IMG/VR virus record: IMGVR_UViG_3300042868_002685
Location: 1 to 42,566 of that record
Origin: a virus
DNA length: 42,566 nucleotides
Strand: one strand, 5' to 3'
Every line of letters begins with the position of its first letter. The first letter of the stretch is position 1. A program made the translations under genes and the position numbers. Of the stretch, positions 1-6,585 are shown piece by piece. The notes beneath the pieces were generated by a model. That model ran no database searches. It saw only the letters and a list, made by a program, of their open reading frames with translations, and was not told the DNA's origin.

Positions 1-105
1 ATATCTTAGTTGATTGGCGTCTTCGCCTGATAATAATATCCCTGACGAGGTAGTAACCTCTTCATCTACGATTGTAATGATGATATTCTTGCCGATTGCT
101 TTCAT
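1..105 (-). CDS. groS: GroES-like co-chaperonin, 5' part only
   Basis: This is the first 35 codons of a gene that runs off the left edge of the window. The predicted protein starts MKAIGKNIIITIVDEE and continues VTTSSGILLSG, which fits the N-terminus of GroES proteins (usual form MKPLGDRVLV...ek.t.GGIILP), including the mobile-loop region around the GGI/SGI motif. GroES caps the GroEL ring during protein folding. The ATG at 103-105 overlaps the TGA of the upstream endonuclease gene by 4 nt (ATGA), so translation is probably coupled. The same phage strand carries a full groEL at 3658-5274, which supports the call. The rest of the gene cannot be seen. Confidence 0.72.
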   Translation of the reverse strand, partial: MKAIGKNIIITIVDEEVTTSSGILLSGEDANQLRY

Positions 106-440
106 AATTTTGATTTGATTATATATTCTATTGCACTTTGTAATAATTCAATATTATCTTTAAAGTGACCAACCCCTAAATTACAATTAATGCAGAGTAG
201 TCCTCTCACTTTCATTGTTGTGTGGCAGTGGTCTATATTTAACTTAACTGACTCTGTAAATTCAGTGCTGCAAATATAACACTTGTTATCTTGTTCTTTT
301 AATATTTGGTCAACTATTTCTTGTGTTATACCATACTTATCGTACTTTCTTTTTTCATATCGCTTCTTTTCATAACCAACAAAGCGGTGCTTGTTCTTCT
401 CCTTCCACGCACGCATATATTCGGTTTTGTTGGTAGCCAT
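102..440 (-). CDS. Recombination endonuclease VII-like HNH protein
   Basis: The 112-residue protein has the zinc/HNH signature of the phage T4 endonuclease VII family: CYIC near residue 54, then NIDHCHTT near residue 68 and a second zinc pair CINC near 83, followed by the typical NLGVGHFKDN segment. Members resolve branched DNA before packaging or act as free-standing homing nucleases. The first 35 residues are rich in Lys, Arg and Tyr and are probably DNA-binding. The gene is last but one in a minus-strand run; its stop overlaps the GroES start and its own start abuts the stop of the 440-883 gene. Family membership is firm; Holliday resolvase versus homing nuclease cannot be decided. Confidence 0.85.
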   Translation of the reverse strand: MATNKTEYMRAWKEKNKHRFVGYEKKRYEKRKYDKYGITQEIVDQILKEQDNKCYICSTEFTESVKLNIDHCHTTMKVRGLLCINCNLGVGHFKDNIELLQSAIEYIIKSKL

Positions 441-883
441 TATATGAATATAACAAACAAAACTATTACTGATATAAATCCTATTGTCGTAACAATTACA
501 TCTCTTTTGGTAGCTGAATCGTCTACAGCCTTTGCTGTAACCACAGAGTTAGGGTCTAACTCGTACTTATTCTCACGCTCATTAAAATTGTATAGTAAGT
601 AATTACCATTTGGAATTAGAATAGAGCCACGCTTGTACACCGTATCTCTAACCAAGGTAGGCTTAATTTTAGTAATGGAGTCAATCTCTATTTTAAGTTT
701 ATCAATCTGCGTCTTTGTATTTTTAAAGACCATATTAATATTCTCAGCCTGCTTCTTGGTCATTACCACTACCGTATCTTTTCCCTCAATTCGTTGAGTC
801 GGATACGATTGGCTCAAGGTTAAAAGGGGTAGACTTATCAACAGAGTTATACTCAACAATAGCCTTAGTTTCTTGTAGTTCAT
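440..883 (-). CDS. Secreted/membrane protein with N-terminal signal and C-terminal TM helix (spanin-like)
   Basis: This 147-residue protein has a hydrophobic N-terminal segment (residues 7-23, LLLSITLLISLPLLTLSQ), a charged middle with predicted helix (residues 45-75), and a strong C-terminal transmembrane helix (residues 129-147, ending VIVLFVIFI). A signal at one end and a membrane anchor at the other resembles unimolecular spanins, but I see no lipobox cysteine. Its first 98 nt lie inside the 3' end of the 786-1091 gene in another frame, an arrangement seen for Rz/Rz1. The neighbours are small membrane proteins including a likely holin. A lysis role is inferred from architecture and context only. 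Confidence 0.6.
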   Translation of the reverse strand: MNYKKLRLLLSITLLISLPLLTLSQSYPTQRIEGKDTVVVMTKKQAENINMVFKNTKTQIDKLKIEIDSITKIKPTLVRDTVYKRGSILIPNGNYLLYNFNERENKYELDPNSVVTAKAVDDSATKRDVIVTTIGFISVIVLFVIFI

Positions 884-1091
884 TTTTTAATTCCTCAATA
901 CTTTGTTTCATTCCTGATACCTTGCTCGAAGATATTTTATCTATCTGCTTGGCAAGAACGTCAATCTTCTTTAACCTTTGCTGCGATTTTTGCATAAGAA
1001 TTTCTAACTCCTGCTCTTTAGGGGCTATCATCTTTGGCGGCTGCGCAAGCACAACAGTCATCAAAAGTATAAGTATAATTGTTATTCTCAT
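786..1091 (-). CDS. Small exported coiled-coil protein, lysis block
   Basis: The 101-residue protein begins with a signal peptide (residues 1-17, ITIILILLMTVVLAQ), followed by a long helical, coiled-coil-like stretch (about residues 25-80, rich in K/E/Q/L). There is no second membrane segment. The start overlaps the stop of the 1088-1372 gene by 4 nt, and its last 98 nt overlap the 440-883 gene. It could be the periplasmic partner of a two-component spanin with the 1088-1372 product as inner-membrane partner. No sequence family is recognised, so the role is inference. Confidence 0.6.
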   Translation of the reverse strand: MRITIILILLMTVVLAQPPKMIAPKEQELEILMQKSQQRLKKIDVLAKQIDKISSSKVSGMKQSIEELKNELQETKAIVEYNSVDKSTPFNLEPIVSDSTN

Positions 1092-1372
1092 TTTAATATC
1101 TGTAACATTTCAACTTTAGAAATCATATATCCTAAAGTAGAGTCACTCTTTCTAATATGCTCGGTTAACTTGTCTATTTTTTGGTTTAGAACAATCACCT
1201 CCTCATTACATTTATCTATCTGCTTGGTGTAATTCATCTTACCGTCCACATATAAATACCCAATTGCAACCAATACAATAAATAATAACCCTTTAACGGG
1301 GTCCTTACTAAACTGTTCAAATGATATTGGCATTGCCGAAGGAACCTTTACCTCAGTTTTTTTAATAGCCAT
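1088..1372 (-). CDS. Single-TM protein with periplasmic coiled coil (i-spanin-like)
   Basis: The 94-residue protein has a soluble, charged N-terminus, one transmembrane helix at about residues 28-44 (GLLFIVLVAIGYLYV) and a heptad-like helix (residues 50-90, CNEEVIVLNQKIDKLTEHI). This is the layout of inner-membrane spanins such as Rz, although Rz normally has its TM helix at the very N-terminus. The start ATG shares one base with the stop of the holin-like gene 1372-1620. It lies between the holin-like gene and a secreted coiled-coil gene, which favours a lysis role. No endolysin is seen nearby. Confidence 0.6.
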   Translation of the reverse strand: MAIKKTEVKVPSAMPISFEQFSKDPVKGLLFIVLVAIGYLYVDGKMNYTKQIDKCNEEVIVLNQKIDKLTEHIRKSDSTLGYMISKVEMLQILK

Positions 1373-1620
1373 TATTCTTCTCCTTCTTTTTTCTTACCCC
1401 AAATTTTATCTACCGAGGATAAACCTAAACACCCAAATGCCAATAATGCTACCGCATCAACTAATTCTCTCGACGGTGCAAAGTGCGCCTCTGTAAATGA
1501 GTTAGAGTACATAGTAACGCAAAGCGTTAGTGCACATATGACACCTACAACTCTCTTTGACGATGGATTTCCTGACTCATCTTTGAGCACTTCTGATAAC
1601 CAAGTAATAATGTTTTTCAT
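1372..1620 (-). CDS. Holin-like small membrane protein
   Basis: This 82-residue protein has two candidate membrane helices, about residues 24-40 (VVGVICALTLCVTMYS) and 54-70 (LVDAVALLAFGCLGLSSV), and a highly charged C-terminus (KIWGKKKEGEE). Two helices plus a basic/charged tail and an N-terminal amphipathic segment (MKNIITWLSEVL) is the usual class II holin plan. It is the first gene of a four-gene set of overlapping membrane or secreted proteins. Holins open the inner membrane at the end of infection. The assignment is from topology and context, not from a recognised family. Confidence 0.6.
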   Translation of the reverse strand: MKNIITWLSEVLKDESGNPSSKRVVGVICALTLCVTMYSNSFTEAHFAPSRELVDAVALLAFGCLGLSSVDKIWGKKKEGEE

Positions 1621-1632
1621 AAAGCAAAGGTA

Positions 1633-2013
1633 CTAAAATATTTTTTTAGCAATCTTAATATCTAAATACCCAACAATCTTCTTAATTAAATTATTATTCT
1701 CAAATTCGGTAGTCTTTGGTAAATCTTTCTCGCTCCATTCAGGCTCCATAACCAATTTAAATGCATACACTCCATTAGGAGTTGAGTTGATGTAGTATGG
1801 CGTATAGTTCTTTTGTGCGGCTAACTCTATTAGTCTGTCGTACTTATACTTCTCAATCATTAACTTATCGTAGTGCGCGCCTCTGCATTTTAATTCTACG
1901 AACATTTTAAATATTTTGGAGTAGCAGTCAAAATGGGAATAGGTATTCTCGGACTTGGTTAAGTCCTGAACATATTTGTTCTTTAACAATTCAAATAATT
2001 CAGACTCCTTCAT
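1633..2013 (-). CDS. Small protein with PD-(D/E)XK nuclease-like core
   Basis: The protein (126 residues from the chosen start) carries FDCYS and then FVELKCRGAHYDKLMIEKYK, spaced like the acidic residues of a PD-(D/E)XK core (D...ExK), followed by a YTPYYI...GVYAF strand pair. These features suggest a small nuclease or resolvase-like fold, not a named family. I chose the ATG at 2011-2013 because an A-rich leader (ATAATAAAAAAT) precedes it; an upstream ATG at 2047-2049 sits one base from a stable hairpin (2050-2068). It is separated from the holin-like gene by 12 bp. The function is uncertain. Confidence 0.55.
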   Translation of the reverse strand: MKESELFELLKNKYVQDLTKSENTYSHFDCYSKIFKMFVELKCRGAHYDKLMIEKYKYDRLIELAAQKNYTPYYINSTPNGVYAFKLVMEPEWSEKDLPKTTEFENNNLIKKIVGYLDIKIAKKIF

Positions 2014-2049
2014 ATTTTTTATTATGATAGTTTCTATATTTGGAAACAT

Positions 2050-2068
2050 TAGTTCCCATTTTGGGAAC
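2050..2068 (-). other. Leader hairpin before the PD-(D/E)XK-like gene
   Basis: A perfect inverted repeat AGTTCCCA-TTT-TGGGAACT (8-bp arms, 3-nt loop) ends one base before a potential ATG at 2047-2049. If transcribed it would hide that ATG and favour initiation at 2013. It could equally be an operator. Confidence 0.5.
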
Positions 2069-2069
2069 T

Positions 2070-2097
2070 TGTCACTATTATTTTAAATATTGTGACA
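2070..2097. promoter_or_regulatory. Inverted repeat TGTCAC...GTGACA, possible operator
   Basis: TGTCAC (2070-2075) and GTGACA (2092-2097) form a 6-bp inverted repeat around a 16-bp AT-only spacer. It lies upstream of the 1633-2013 gene. The size and symmetry fit a repressor dimer site; no matching repressor is identified. Confidence 0.3.
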
Positions 2098-2143
2098 CTT
2101 AACTTGTCATAAAACAACTTTAATTGCATTATTTATCCCTTTT

Positions 2144-2195
2144 AAAGCTCATTATTCGTATAAATGCGTATCCATACGGCTAACTTTTGAGCTTT
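2144..2195 (-). other. Stem-loop directly downstream of the tRNA
   Basis: AAAGCTCA (2144-2151) pairs perfectly with TGAGCTTT (2188-2195) and encloses a smaller CGTAT/ATACG pairing. On the minus strand the structure begins 5 nt after the tRNA 3' end. It may define the tRNA 3' end or slow transcription. There is no long U-run, so it is not a standard terminator. Confidence 0.4.
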
Positions 2196-2200
2196 ATTTG

Positions 2201-2285
2201 TAGTCAGGACAGGAATCGAACCTGTAACCTCTTTGGGCGAGCTGTTCTTGCGGGAAGCCCTCGTCTACCATTCCGCCACCTGACT
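2201..2285 (-). tRNA. tRNA of class II length with abnormal anticodon arm
   Basis: Read on the minus strand, a 7-bp acceptor stem (AGTCAGG with CCTGACT), U8, a D-arm with GG in the loop (GAATGGTAGA), a variable arm with CTC/GAG, and a perfect T-arm (ACAGG, loop TTCGATT, CCTGT) are all present in 85 nt, as in Leu or Ser tRNAs. The discriminator is A and no CCA is encoded. The anticodon region (GGGCTTCCCGCAAGAACAG) does not form a 5-bp stem with a 7-nt loop, and no U33-anticodon-purine37 arrangement fits a paired stem. I therefore give no anticodon. It is either a decayed tRNA or a tRNA-like RNA with another job. Confidence 0.7.
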
Positions 2286-2290
2286 ATTTA

Positions 2291-2340
2291 TTCCACCATT
2301 GCGCCTATTTTTCTTGCATTGCGCCTATTTTTTCCACCAT
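2291..2340. repeat. Tandem 20-bp repeat with GCGCCTATTTTT core
   Basis: CATTGCGCCTATTTTT occurs at 2297-2312 and again at 2317-2332 (20-bp period), and TTCCACCAT flanks the pair at 2291-2299 and 2332-2340. The repeat lies just upstream of the tRNA on the minus strand, where it could carry promoter or protein-binding sites. No known motif is recognised. Confidence 0.6.
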
Positions 2341-2375
2341 AAGGCTAAAATTAGATATTATTTTCCATTATTAGA

Positions 2376-2419
2376 GTCAATCTAAAGGCTTACATTTTTC
2401 TTTTGTTTGTCATATTATA
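2376..2419. repeat. Direct repeat, copy A, right of a two-gene cassette (transcription sense)
   Basis: This segment begins GTCAATCTAAAGGCTTAC and ends TTTTGTTTGTCATATTATA. It matches 3217-3261 almost base for base, differing only in the short AT stretch between the two blocks. It overlaps the last codon and stop of the 2415-2855 gene. On the minus strand it contains a mini-ORF ATG...TAA (MTNKRKM). The two copies flank genes 2415-2855 and 2891-3166, as expected for a cassette gained or lost by recombination. Confidence 0.7.
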
Positions 2420-2855
2420 GCTTACCTCCAAATGTTTCTTTGTAGTATTGTTCTGCTGTTTCGTATGGCTTATCTCTAAAATGCCACGATTGATTATAGG
2501 AATTGATGATTTGTTCCTTCTCCATTTCTTTGGCTTGTCTTACAACCTCTGCTGCAATTGTTAAATTTTCCCTACTTATTAATTTATCTATATCTAATTC
2601 TGTTAATAAAAAGTCTAATGCCGTTTGTTTTTCCATTTTGTTAAATGTTTGTTGCCCTTTTAAAAATTCTCGCAAACCATCAACAACTTCTTTGTCATTT
2701 TCTACAAGTTTGCCATTTACAAAAATGTCTCCGTTTTCACAAAGTTTTAAAAGCTCTTTTGTCCCATTATTTTTTAAAAAAACAACATTTTGTTCTGATA
2801 TTAATAATGGACTTGTCATTAGACTTGTTTTACTTTTAGTGTTAAATGTTTTCAT
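2415..2855 (-). CDS. Phage hypothetical protein with GDIFVNGKLVEND motif
   Basis: The 146-residue protein has the segment ENGDIFVNGKLVENDKEVV at about residues 40-58. A similar GDI-V-GKL-END pattern is common in uncharacterised proteins of Bacteroidetes phages. A helical C-terminal half follows (residues 70-146) ending EQYYKETFGGKL. No enzymatic motif is visible. The start ATG is preceded by GACAAACAAAAGGG, a leader block shared with the flanking repeats. It forms a pair with the 2891-3166 gene (35 bp apart), and both lie inside direct repeats. The function is unknown. Confidence 0.7.
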   Translation of the reverse strand: MKTFNTKSKTSLMTSPLLISEQNVVFLKNNGTKELLKLCENGDIFVNGKLVENDKEVVDGLREFLKGQQTFNKMEKQTALDFLLTELDIDKLISRENLTIAAEVVRQAKEMEKEQIINSYNQSWHFRDKPYETAEQYYKETFGGKL

Positions 2856-2890
2856 TTCCCTTTTGTTTGTCGTTTAAGTTATATAATTTT

Positions 2891-3166
2891 TTAAATAGTT
2901 TTTTGGCCAATTGAATAATTCTCTATTTGCTCCCTTGCAAATATTTTAAATTCATTTCCTTTGGCATCCTTAAAAATAATATTAGAACTTTTTTTATTGC
3001 TAATATGAATACTTAATGTTTTTGTCCCTTTTTTTGGGGTTGCTAATAAAACTGGCTCATCTTCATTAAACTGAAATGCCCATTCAACATTTTTAAATTC
3101 TGGATTTTCTATTTTTACTTGTTCTTTAGGTTTTAATAACCTTAAAAGTGCTTGTATTGGTGTCAT
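2891..3166 (-). CDS. Small hypothetical protein, cassette gene
   Basis: A 91-residue protein with a basic N-terminal helix (ALLRLLKPKEQVKI) and alternating strand-like segments (LSIHISNKKSSNIIFKD, KIFAREQIENY). No known motif or membrane segment is found. It is first in the two-gene cassette flanked by direct repeats at 2376-2419 and 3217-3261. Function unknown. Confidence 0.6.
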   Translation of the reverse strand: MTPIQALLRLLKPKEQVKIENPEFKNVEWAFQFNEDEPVLLATPKKGTKTLSIHISNKKSSNIIFKDAKGNEFKIFAREQIENYSIGQKTI

Positions 3167-3216
3167 AGTTTTATACTCGGTTTACCTATTACCGAAAGGT
3201 TTTGTTAAAGTTTTTT

Positions 3217-3261
3217 GTCAATCTAAAGGCTTACTATTTTATTTTGTTTGTCATATTATAC
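3217..3261. repeat. Direct repeat, copy B, left of a two-gene cassette (transcription sense)
   Basis: This is the second copy of the 44-45 bp repeat described at 2376-2419 (GTCAATCTAAAGGCTTAC ... TTTTGTTTGTCATATTATA). It lies in the 260-bp non-coding gap between the cassette and the 3426-3674 gene. On the minus strand it encodes the mini-ORF MTNKIK. Because a shorter version of the GACAAACAAAA block also precedes gene 2415-2855, part of the repeat may be a transcription or translation leader. Confidence 0.7.
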
Positions 3262-3425
3262 ACATACAAATGTTAAATGTTTTTTTGGTGCTTGTTAAAT
3301 GTTTGCATAATTTTTTAGTAAAGTTTCATTCACTTTGTCCAGTTAATTCGTTAAAAAACAAGACATTACATCCTTTGTAAATATTGCAGGTGTTAAATCT
3401 TATCAATTCCACCTATAGATGTTTT

Positions 3426-3674
3426 CTATAACAGCTTAACCCAAATGGGGGTTTTAGCCCCCATCCAAGTTCCACGTACATTACAATCAAAAAAATTTAA
3501 GGCTTTATCATACTCTATCCCCTGACTCATCAAAATCTCAATGCATTTATCTACAGAATAAACTAATCGCATTTCCTCCTCCTCTATGCCAATAACCGCA
3601 TTGTCAAAACCATCAGCCTTGACAAACTCTTCGTTGGGATAGGTATGTATAATTTTATTAAGAACCTGCTTCAT
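3426..3674 (-). CDS. Conserved small phage protein (AVIGIEE...RLVYSV...NVRGTWMGAKTPIW type)
   Basis: The 82-residue protein matches, from memory, a widespread uncharacterised family in tailed phages with the order DNAVIGIEEE, RLVYSVDKCIEILM, FDCNVRGTWMGAKTPIW. The family has no agreed function. The chosen ATG at 3672-3674 gives a 17-nt overlap with the end of groEL; a longer start at 3701 would overlap 44 nt and lacks the conserved N-terminus. It follows groEL in the same operon but is not a GroES. Confidence 0.7.
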   Translation of the reverse strand: MKQVLNKIIHTYPNEEFVKADGFDNAVIGIEEEEMRLVYSVDKCIEILMSQGIEYDKALNFFDCNVRGTWMGAKTPIWVKLL

Positions 3675-5274
3675 ACGTCCTTGACATCGTAATGATAGCA
3701 TTCGTACTTAGTATAGTTATTGCAACTGAGACTGCATTCTGTAGTGCACTTCTCGTTACCTTTAATGGGTCAATAACACCCATCGCAATTAAATCCCCCA
3801 TCTTACCATCTTTCAGGTTATAACCCCAACCCTCTTTTTTCTCACCGCTATAAATATCTTCAGAACTTAATCCTGCATTAGTTAATATTTGCTTTAGTGG
3901 TGACTCAATTGCAAGCTGAATAATTAAACTCGCAATCTTATATTCGTCAGATGCGTCTTTTTCTACAAACTCTGAGCAGTTAATCTCGTACAACGCCTTA
4001 CCTGCACCCGACAATATCCCTTCCTCCAAGGCTGAACGTACCGCGCATACCGCGTCGTCTACTCTATCAAATAATTCCTTCTGCTCCAAGTCAGTGTTAC
4101 CACCAACGTAGATTACACCAACACCACCCGTGAGTGATGCGATTCTCTCTAAGATAAAGTCCTTGTCCGTCTTTCTCTTTGCCATTGCGTGAGCGTCCCA
4201 CAACTGTGCAACTCTCTCCCCAATTAATGTCTCGTCCGCCTTTGCAGTTGACTTAACAAGTACCGTGCTGTCTCTACCAACAATTACTCTACTTGCGTGA
4301 CCTAAATCAGCGTAACTGATATGAGACAAATCATCTCCGGTTTTCTCGCTGAAGTACGTGGCTCCGACGCTAATAGCAATATCTTGCATCAGCTCGTGCT
4401 GCTTGTACCCAAAGTTCGGTGGTTGAATTGTGCATATCTTTAAGTTGTTCTTCATTACGTTAGCGGCAATAGTGTTAACCACATTGGTAGAGCACGGTGC
4501 AATGATTAGTAATTTTTTACCCTCAGATATAATTGGTTTTAATACGTTCTCAATCTGCAAGATGTTACTAATATCCACATCTGCTACCATTACCATCACG
4601 TCCTCGAATATACACTCGTCCTTCTTTTGGTTATTGATAAACAGCTGAGACGAGTAACCTCTCTCAATCTTTAATCCTTTAGTGGTTTCTGCGTAGGTGT
4701 CCGCAGTCTGCGACCTTTCGACGGTCACGATACCATTCTTACCCACCTCTTTATATACCTCAGAGATAATCTTACCTATCTCCTTGTCATTGTTTGCCGA
4801 TATAGTTGCCACATCGGACAACATTGCGTTACTTACCTTCTTACTTTTCTTGACCAACTTGTCCACCACCTTAGTGGTTATGTCCGATAGCGCTCTTAGC
4901 ACCTCCGTTCTGTTGTGCCCTTCTTTAATTGAATCAAGCCCCCCTAATACCAAAGCCTCAGTTAAGACAATTGCAGTAGTCGTACCGTCACCGGCACTTG
5001 TAGCAGTTCTGTCTGCCGCCTCTTTCATAATCTTAACCGCAAGGTTTTCTACAGGGTCTAACAAGTCAATAGACTTTGCTACTGTTACCCCGTCCTTTGT
5101 TACCGTAATACCGTGTGTGTGATTTGGTGATTCAATTAACACCGTGTTTCCACTTGGACCTAATGTGCTCTTGACAGCCTTCGCCATCAACTTAACACCA
5201 TTAGCTAATTTTTCCCTACCCTGCTCGTCGAACTGTAAGTTCTTAGGAGAGTACCCTAAATTTTCTGTTTGCAT
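3658..5274 (-). CDS. groL: Phage chaperonin GroEL (Hsp60)
   Basis: The 538-residue protein has the hallmark segments of group I chaperonins in order: the LGPSGNTV nucleotide-site start (near 39), TKDGVTVAKSI (near 59), AGDGTTTAIVLTEAL (near 93, ATP hydrolysis loop), and DDAVCAVRSALEEGILSGAG (near 405, with the conserved Asp). Length is close to the bacterial 545-550. The usual C-terminal GGM repeat tail is missing; the protein ends SRTYEAGS. It probably folds virion or replication proteins, with the GroES-like product at 1-105 as lid. A TATATTTG box lies 28 bp upstream. Divergence from host GroEL (for example LGPSGN instead of LGPKGR) argues for a phage lineage. Confidence 0.95.
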   Translation of the reverse strand: MQTENLGYSPKNLQFDEQGREKLANGVKLMAKAVKSTLGPSGNTVLIESPNHTHGITVTKDGVTVAKSIDLLDPVENLAVKIMKEAADRTATSAGDGTTTAIVLTEALVLGGLDSIKEGHNRTEVLRALSDITTKVVDKLVKKSKKVSNAMLSDVATISANNDKEIGKIISEVYKEVGKNGIVTVERSQTADTYAETTKGLKIERGYSSQLFINNQKKDECIFEDVMVMVADVDISNILQIENVLKPIISEGKKLLIIAPCSTNVVNTIAANVMKNNLKICTIQPPNFGYKQHELMQDIAISVGATYFSEKTGDDLSHISYADLGHASRVIVGRDSTVLVKSTAKADETLIGERVAQLWDAHAMAKRKTDKDFILERIASLTGGVGVIYVGGNTDLEQKELFDRVDDAVCAVRSALEEGILSGAGKALYEINCSEFVEKDASDEYKIASLIIQLAIESPLKQILTNAGLSSEDIYSGEKKEGWGYNLKDGKMGDLIAMGVIDPLKVTRSALQNAVSVAITILSTNAIITMSRTYEAGS

Positions 5275-5301
5275 TTAATTTGATTTAATGTTATGTGTTT
5301 G

Positions 5302-5309
5302 CAAATATA
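5302..5309 (-). promoter_or_regulatory. Bacteroidota-type -7 box TATATTTG upstream of groEL
   Basis: On the minus strand TATATTTG matches the TAnnTTTG consensus of the Bacteroidetes primary sigma factor and ends 27 bp before the groEL ATG. A clear -33 TTTG at the right distance is not seen, so this is a candidate only. Confidence 0.4.
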
Positions 5310-5354
5310 ACAAATATCGCTAATACAGAAAAAATATTTTACTTATTTTTGGAT

Positions 5355-5762
5355 ATGAATAATATCATTGCCACTTACCGCTATATACCATATGGTACGA
5401 AAGTTAATGTAGTCGTTACCAATGACATCGCCTCGTCAATTTTACAATACGACTCAGACTACGACGAGTCGGTAGACTACAGCGGTTGGGTGGCATCCTT
5501 CGTAGAAGGCAAATTAAATACTTGTTATATTATTCTTAAACAAGAGGCGACCATTAGCGACATCATTCACGAGGTCACGCACCTTGTGCAGTACGTTCTA
5601 AAGTATCACAATGTAAACATTGCAGACGAATTAGATGAGAATATGGCTTATGGTATATCTTTTTGGTCTGAGCTAATATTAGCCTCTGTGAGACCCGATA
5701 CTCCATATCTAACAGATTGGGTTAAAGAGCAGGCTCAAACTTCTCAGAGCCCTTCAAATTAA
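5355..5762 (+). CDS. Zincin-like protein with HExxH motif
   Basis: The 135-residue protein carries IIHEVTHLVQYVL at about residues 74-86, an HExxH zinc-protease motif, and a downstream acidic helix (NIADELDENMAYGISFW, near 92-108) that could give the third ligand. The size and the ADELDEN-AY pattern recall small phage metallopeptidase-like proteins encoded near structural or lysis genes. I chose ATG 5355 because the upstream extension starts with GTG inside the groEL promoter region. It is the only plus-strand gene in the left 6.3 kb and its 3' end overlaps the convergent 5722-6309 gene by 41 nt. The target is unknown. Confidence 0.65.
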   Translation: MNNIIATYRYIPYGTKVNVVVTNDIASSILQYDSDYDESVDYSGWVASFVEGKLNTCYIILKQEATISDIIHEVTHLVQYVLKYHNVNIADELDENMAYGISFWSELILASVRPDTPYLTDWVKEQAQTSQSPSN

Positions 5763-6309
5763 ATTTAAAGGCTGCTCCTACTCTCATTTGTCCCGTCACT
5801 AAATCATACCCAACAAAGTAAAAGTGCGGCTGATAAGCCGGGGTAAATACTCCGTCGACAGATAGACTCACTCCTTTTTTACCAAATAGCACCGAACCAC
5901 CTACACCAATAGATGCCTGCTTGCGGTGAATCATATAATTGGTCTTAGTAATTTGAGCCTGCGTCATTTTTAGCGAAGCCAATCTTGATTGAATAGCGTT
6001 CTCAGAAATGCGCTCCGTTAAAAATAATTTAGCTCCCGTAAACTCTATACTATCTTCGTAGGTCTTTGTAGCGTAATAGTCACCTATCACGTATGATGTG
6101 TCGGTTATATTATTAATAATGGTATCATTTTTAATTATGGTCTTTGGGACCAACTTAGTGATGTATTTGGTCTGCGCAGGCAACTCAACGTACTGCGTGT
6201 CGATTTTTATAGTGTCTAATGTTAGATTATTGGCACCATCGTGACAACCATTTCTAAGTAATGCGATAGCAAAAACTATTGCTAAAGCCCATCCAAGCGT
6301 GTTTTTCAT
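5722..6309 (-). CDS. N-terminally anchored envelope protein, unknown
   Basis: The 195-residue protein starts with a membrane anchor or signal (residues 4-19, TLGWALAIVFAIALLR), followed by a strand-rich middle with repeated Thr/Ile/Asp (IKNDTIINNITDTSYV), a helix (SRLASLKMTQAQI) and a C-terminal half of alternating hydrophobic strands (ASIGVGGSVLFGKKGVSLSVDG), ending with a phenylalanine near the C-terminus. This suggests an exported protein with a small beta domain. Similar proteins occur near lysis genes of Bacteroidetes phages, in my recollection, but no function is known. It overlaps the zincin gene tail to tail. Confidence 0.6.
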   Translation of the reverse strand: MKNTLGWALAIVFAIALLRNGCHDGANNLTLDTIKIDTQYVELPAQTKYITKLVPKTIIKNDTIINNITDTSYVIGDYYATKTYEDSIEFTGAKLFLTERISENAIQSRLASLKMTQAQITKTNYMIHRKQASIGVGGSVLFGKKGVSLSVDGVFTPAYQPHFYFVGYDLVTGQMRVGAAFKFNLKGSEKFEPAL

Positions 6310-6312
6310 ATT

Positions 6313-6495
6313 TATGTCGTTATGTCGTTTTTTAATCTCCCTATATATATATATATATTTCCTCCTTTTATATATTTATTTTCTATTAGAAACTAACTTT
6401 AAAATTGACATTTTCGACATTCTATTAATAATCAATTAGTTAACTATTAAAAATCGTCGTAAAATCTAACATCTTAATGTCGATAATCTAACATT
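6313..6495. repeat. AT-rich element with CGACAT repeats, copy 1 (candidate origin or control region)
   Basis: The segment has a tandem TATGTCGT (6313-6320, 6321-6328), a run of TA dinucleotides (6341-6358), then TTGACATTTTCGACATT (6405-6421), related sequence through AATCGTCGTAAAATC, and AATGTCGATAAT (6476-6487). The order TA-run, AT-rich spacer, TTAAAATTGACATTNTCGACATT, TAATCA, AGTTA, AAATC..CGTAAAATC is repeated at 17262-17389. Repeated short sites beside an easily melted AT tract fit a replication origin or a master promoter. It is non-coding. Confidence 0.6.
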
Positions 6496-6520
6496 GTAAT
6501 TACTTTGTTATTACTTTGAT

Positions 6521-6550
6521 AAAAAAAAGAGGAGCCTAACTAAAGACTCC
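6521..6550 (-). terminator. Rho-independent terminator for the 6586-6956 genes
   Basis: On the minus strand GGAGTC (6550-6545) pairs with GGCTCC (6536-6531; one G-U) around an 8-nt loop and is followed by TCTTTTTTTT. It lies 36 nt after the stop of the 6586-6729 gene and separates this small unit from the candidate origin. Confidence 0.75.
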
Positions 6551-6585
6551 CCTAAACCAAAACATATAACTATAACAAACAAATA

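Noticed and set aside
2011-2049. Longer start at 2049 for the PD-(D/E)XK-like gene
   Set aside because: The ATG at 2049 is one base from a stable hairpin, while the ATG at 2013 has a good A-rich leader. The longer form is still possible.
5344-5351. TATTTTTG as promoter for the zincin-like gene
   Set aside because: It fits TAnnTTTG but lies only 3 bp before the ATG, so a transcript starting from it would lack the start codon.
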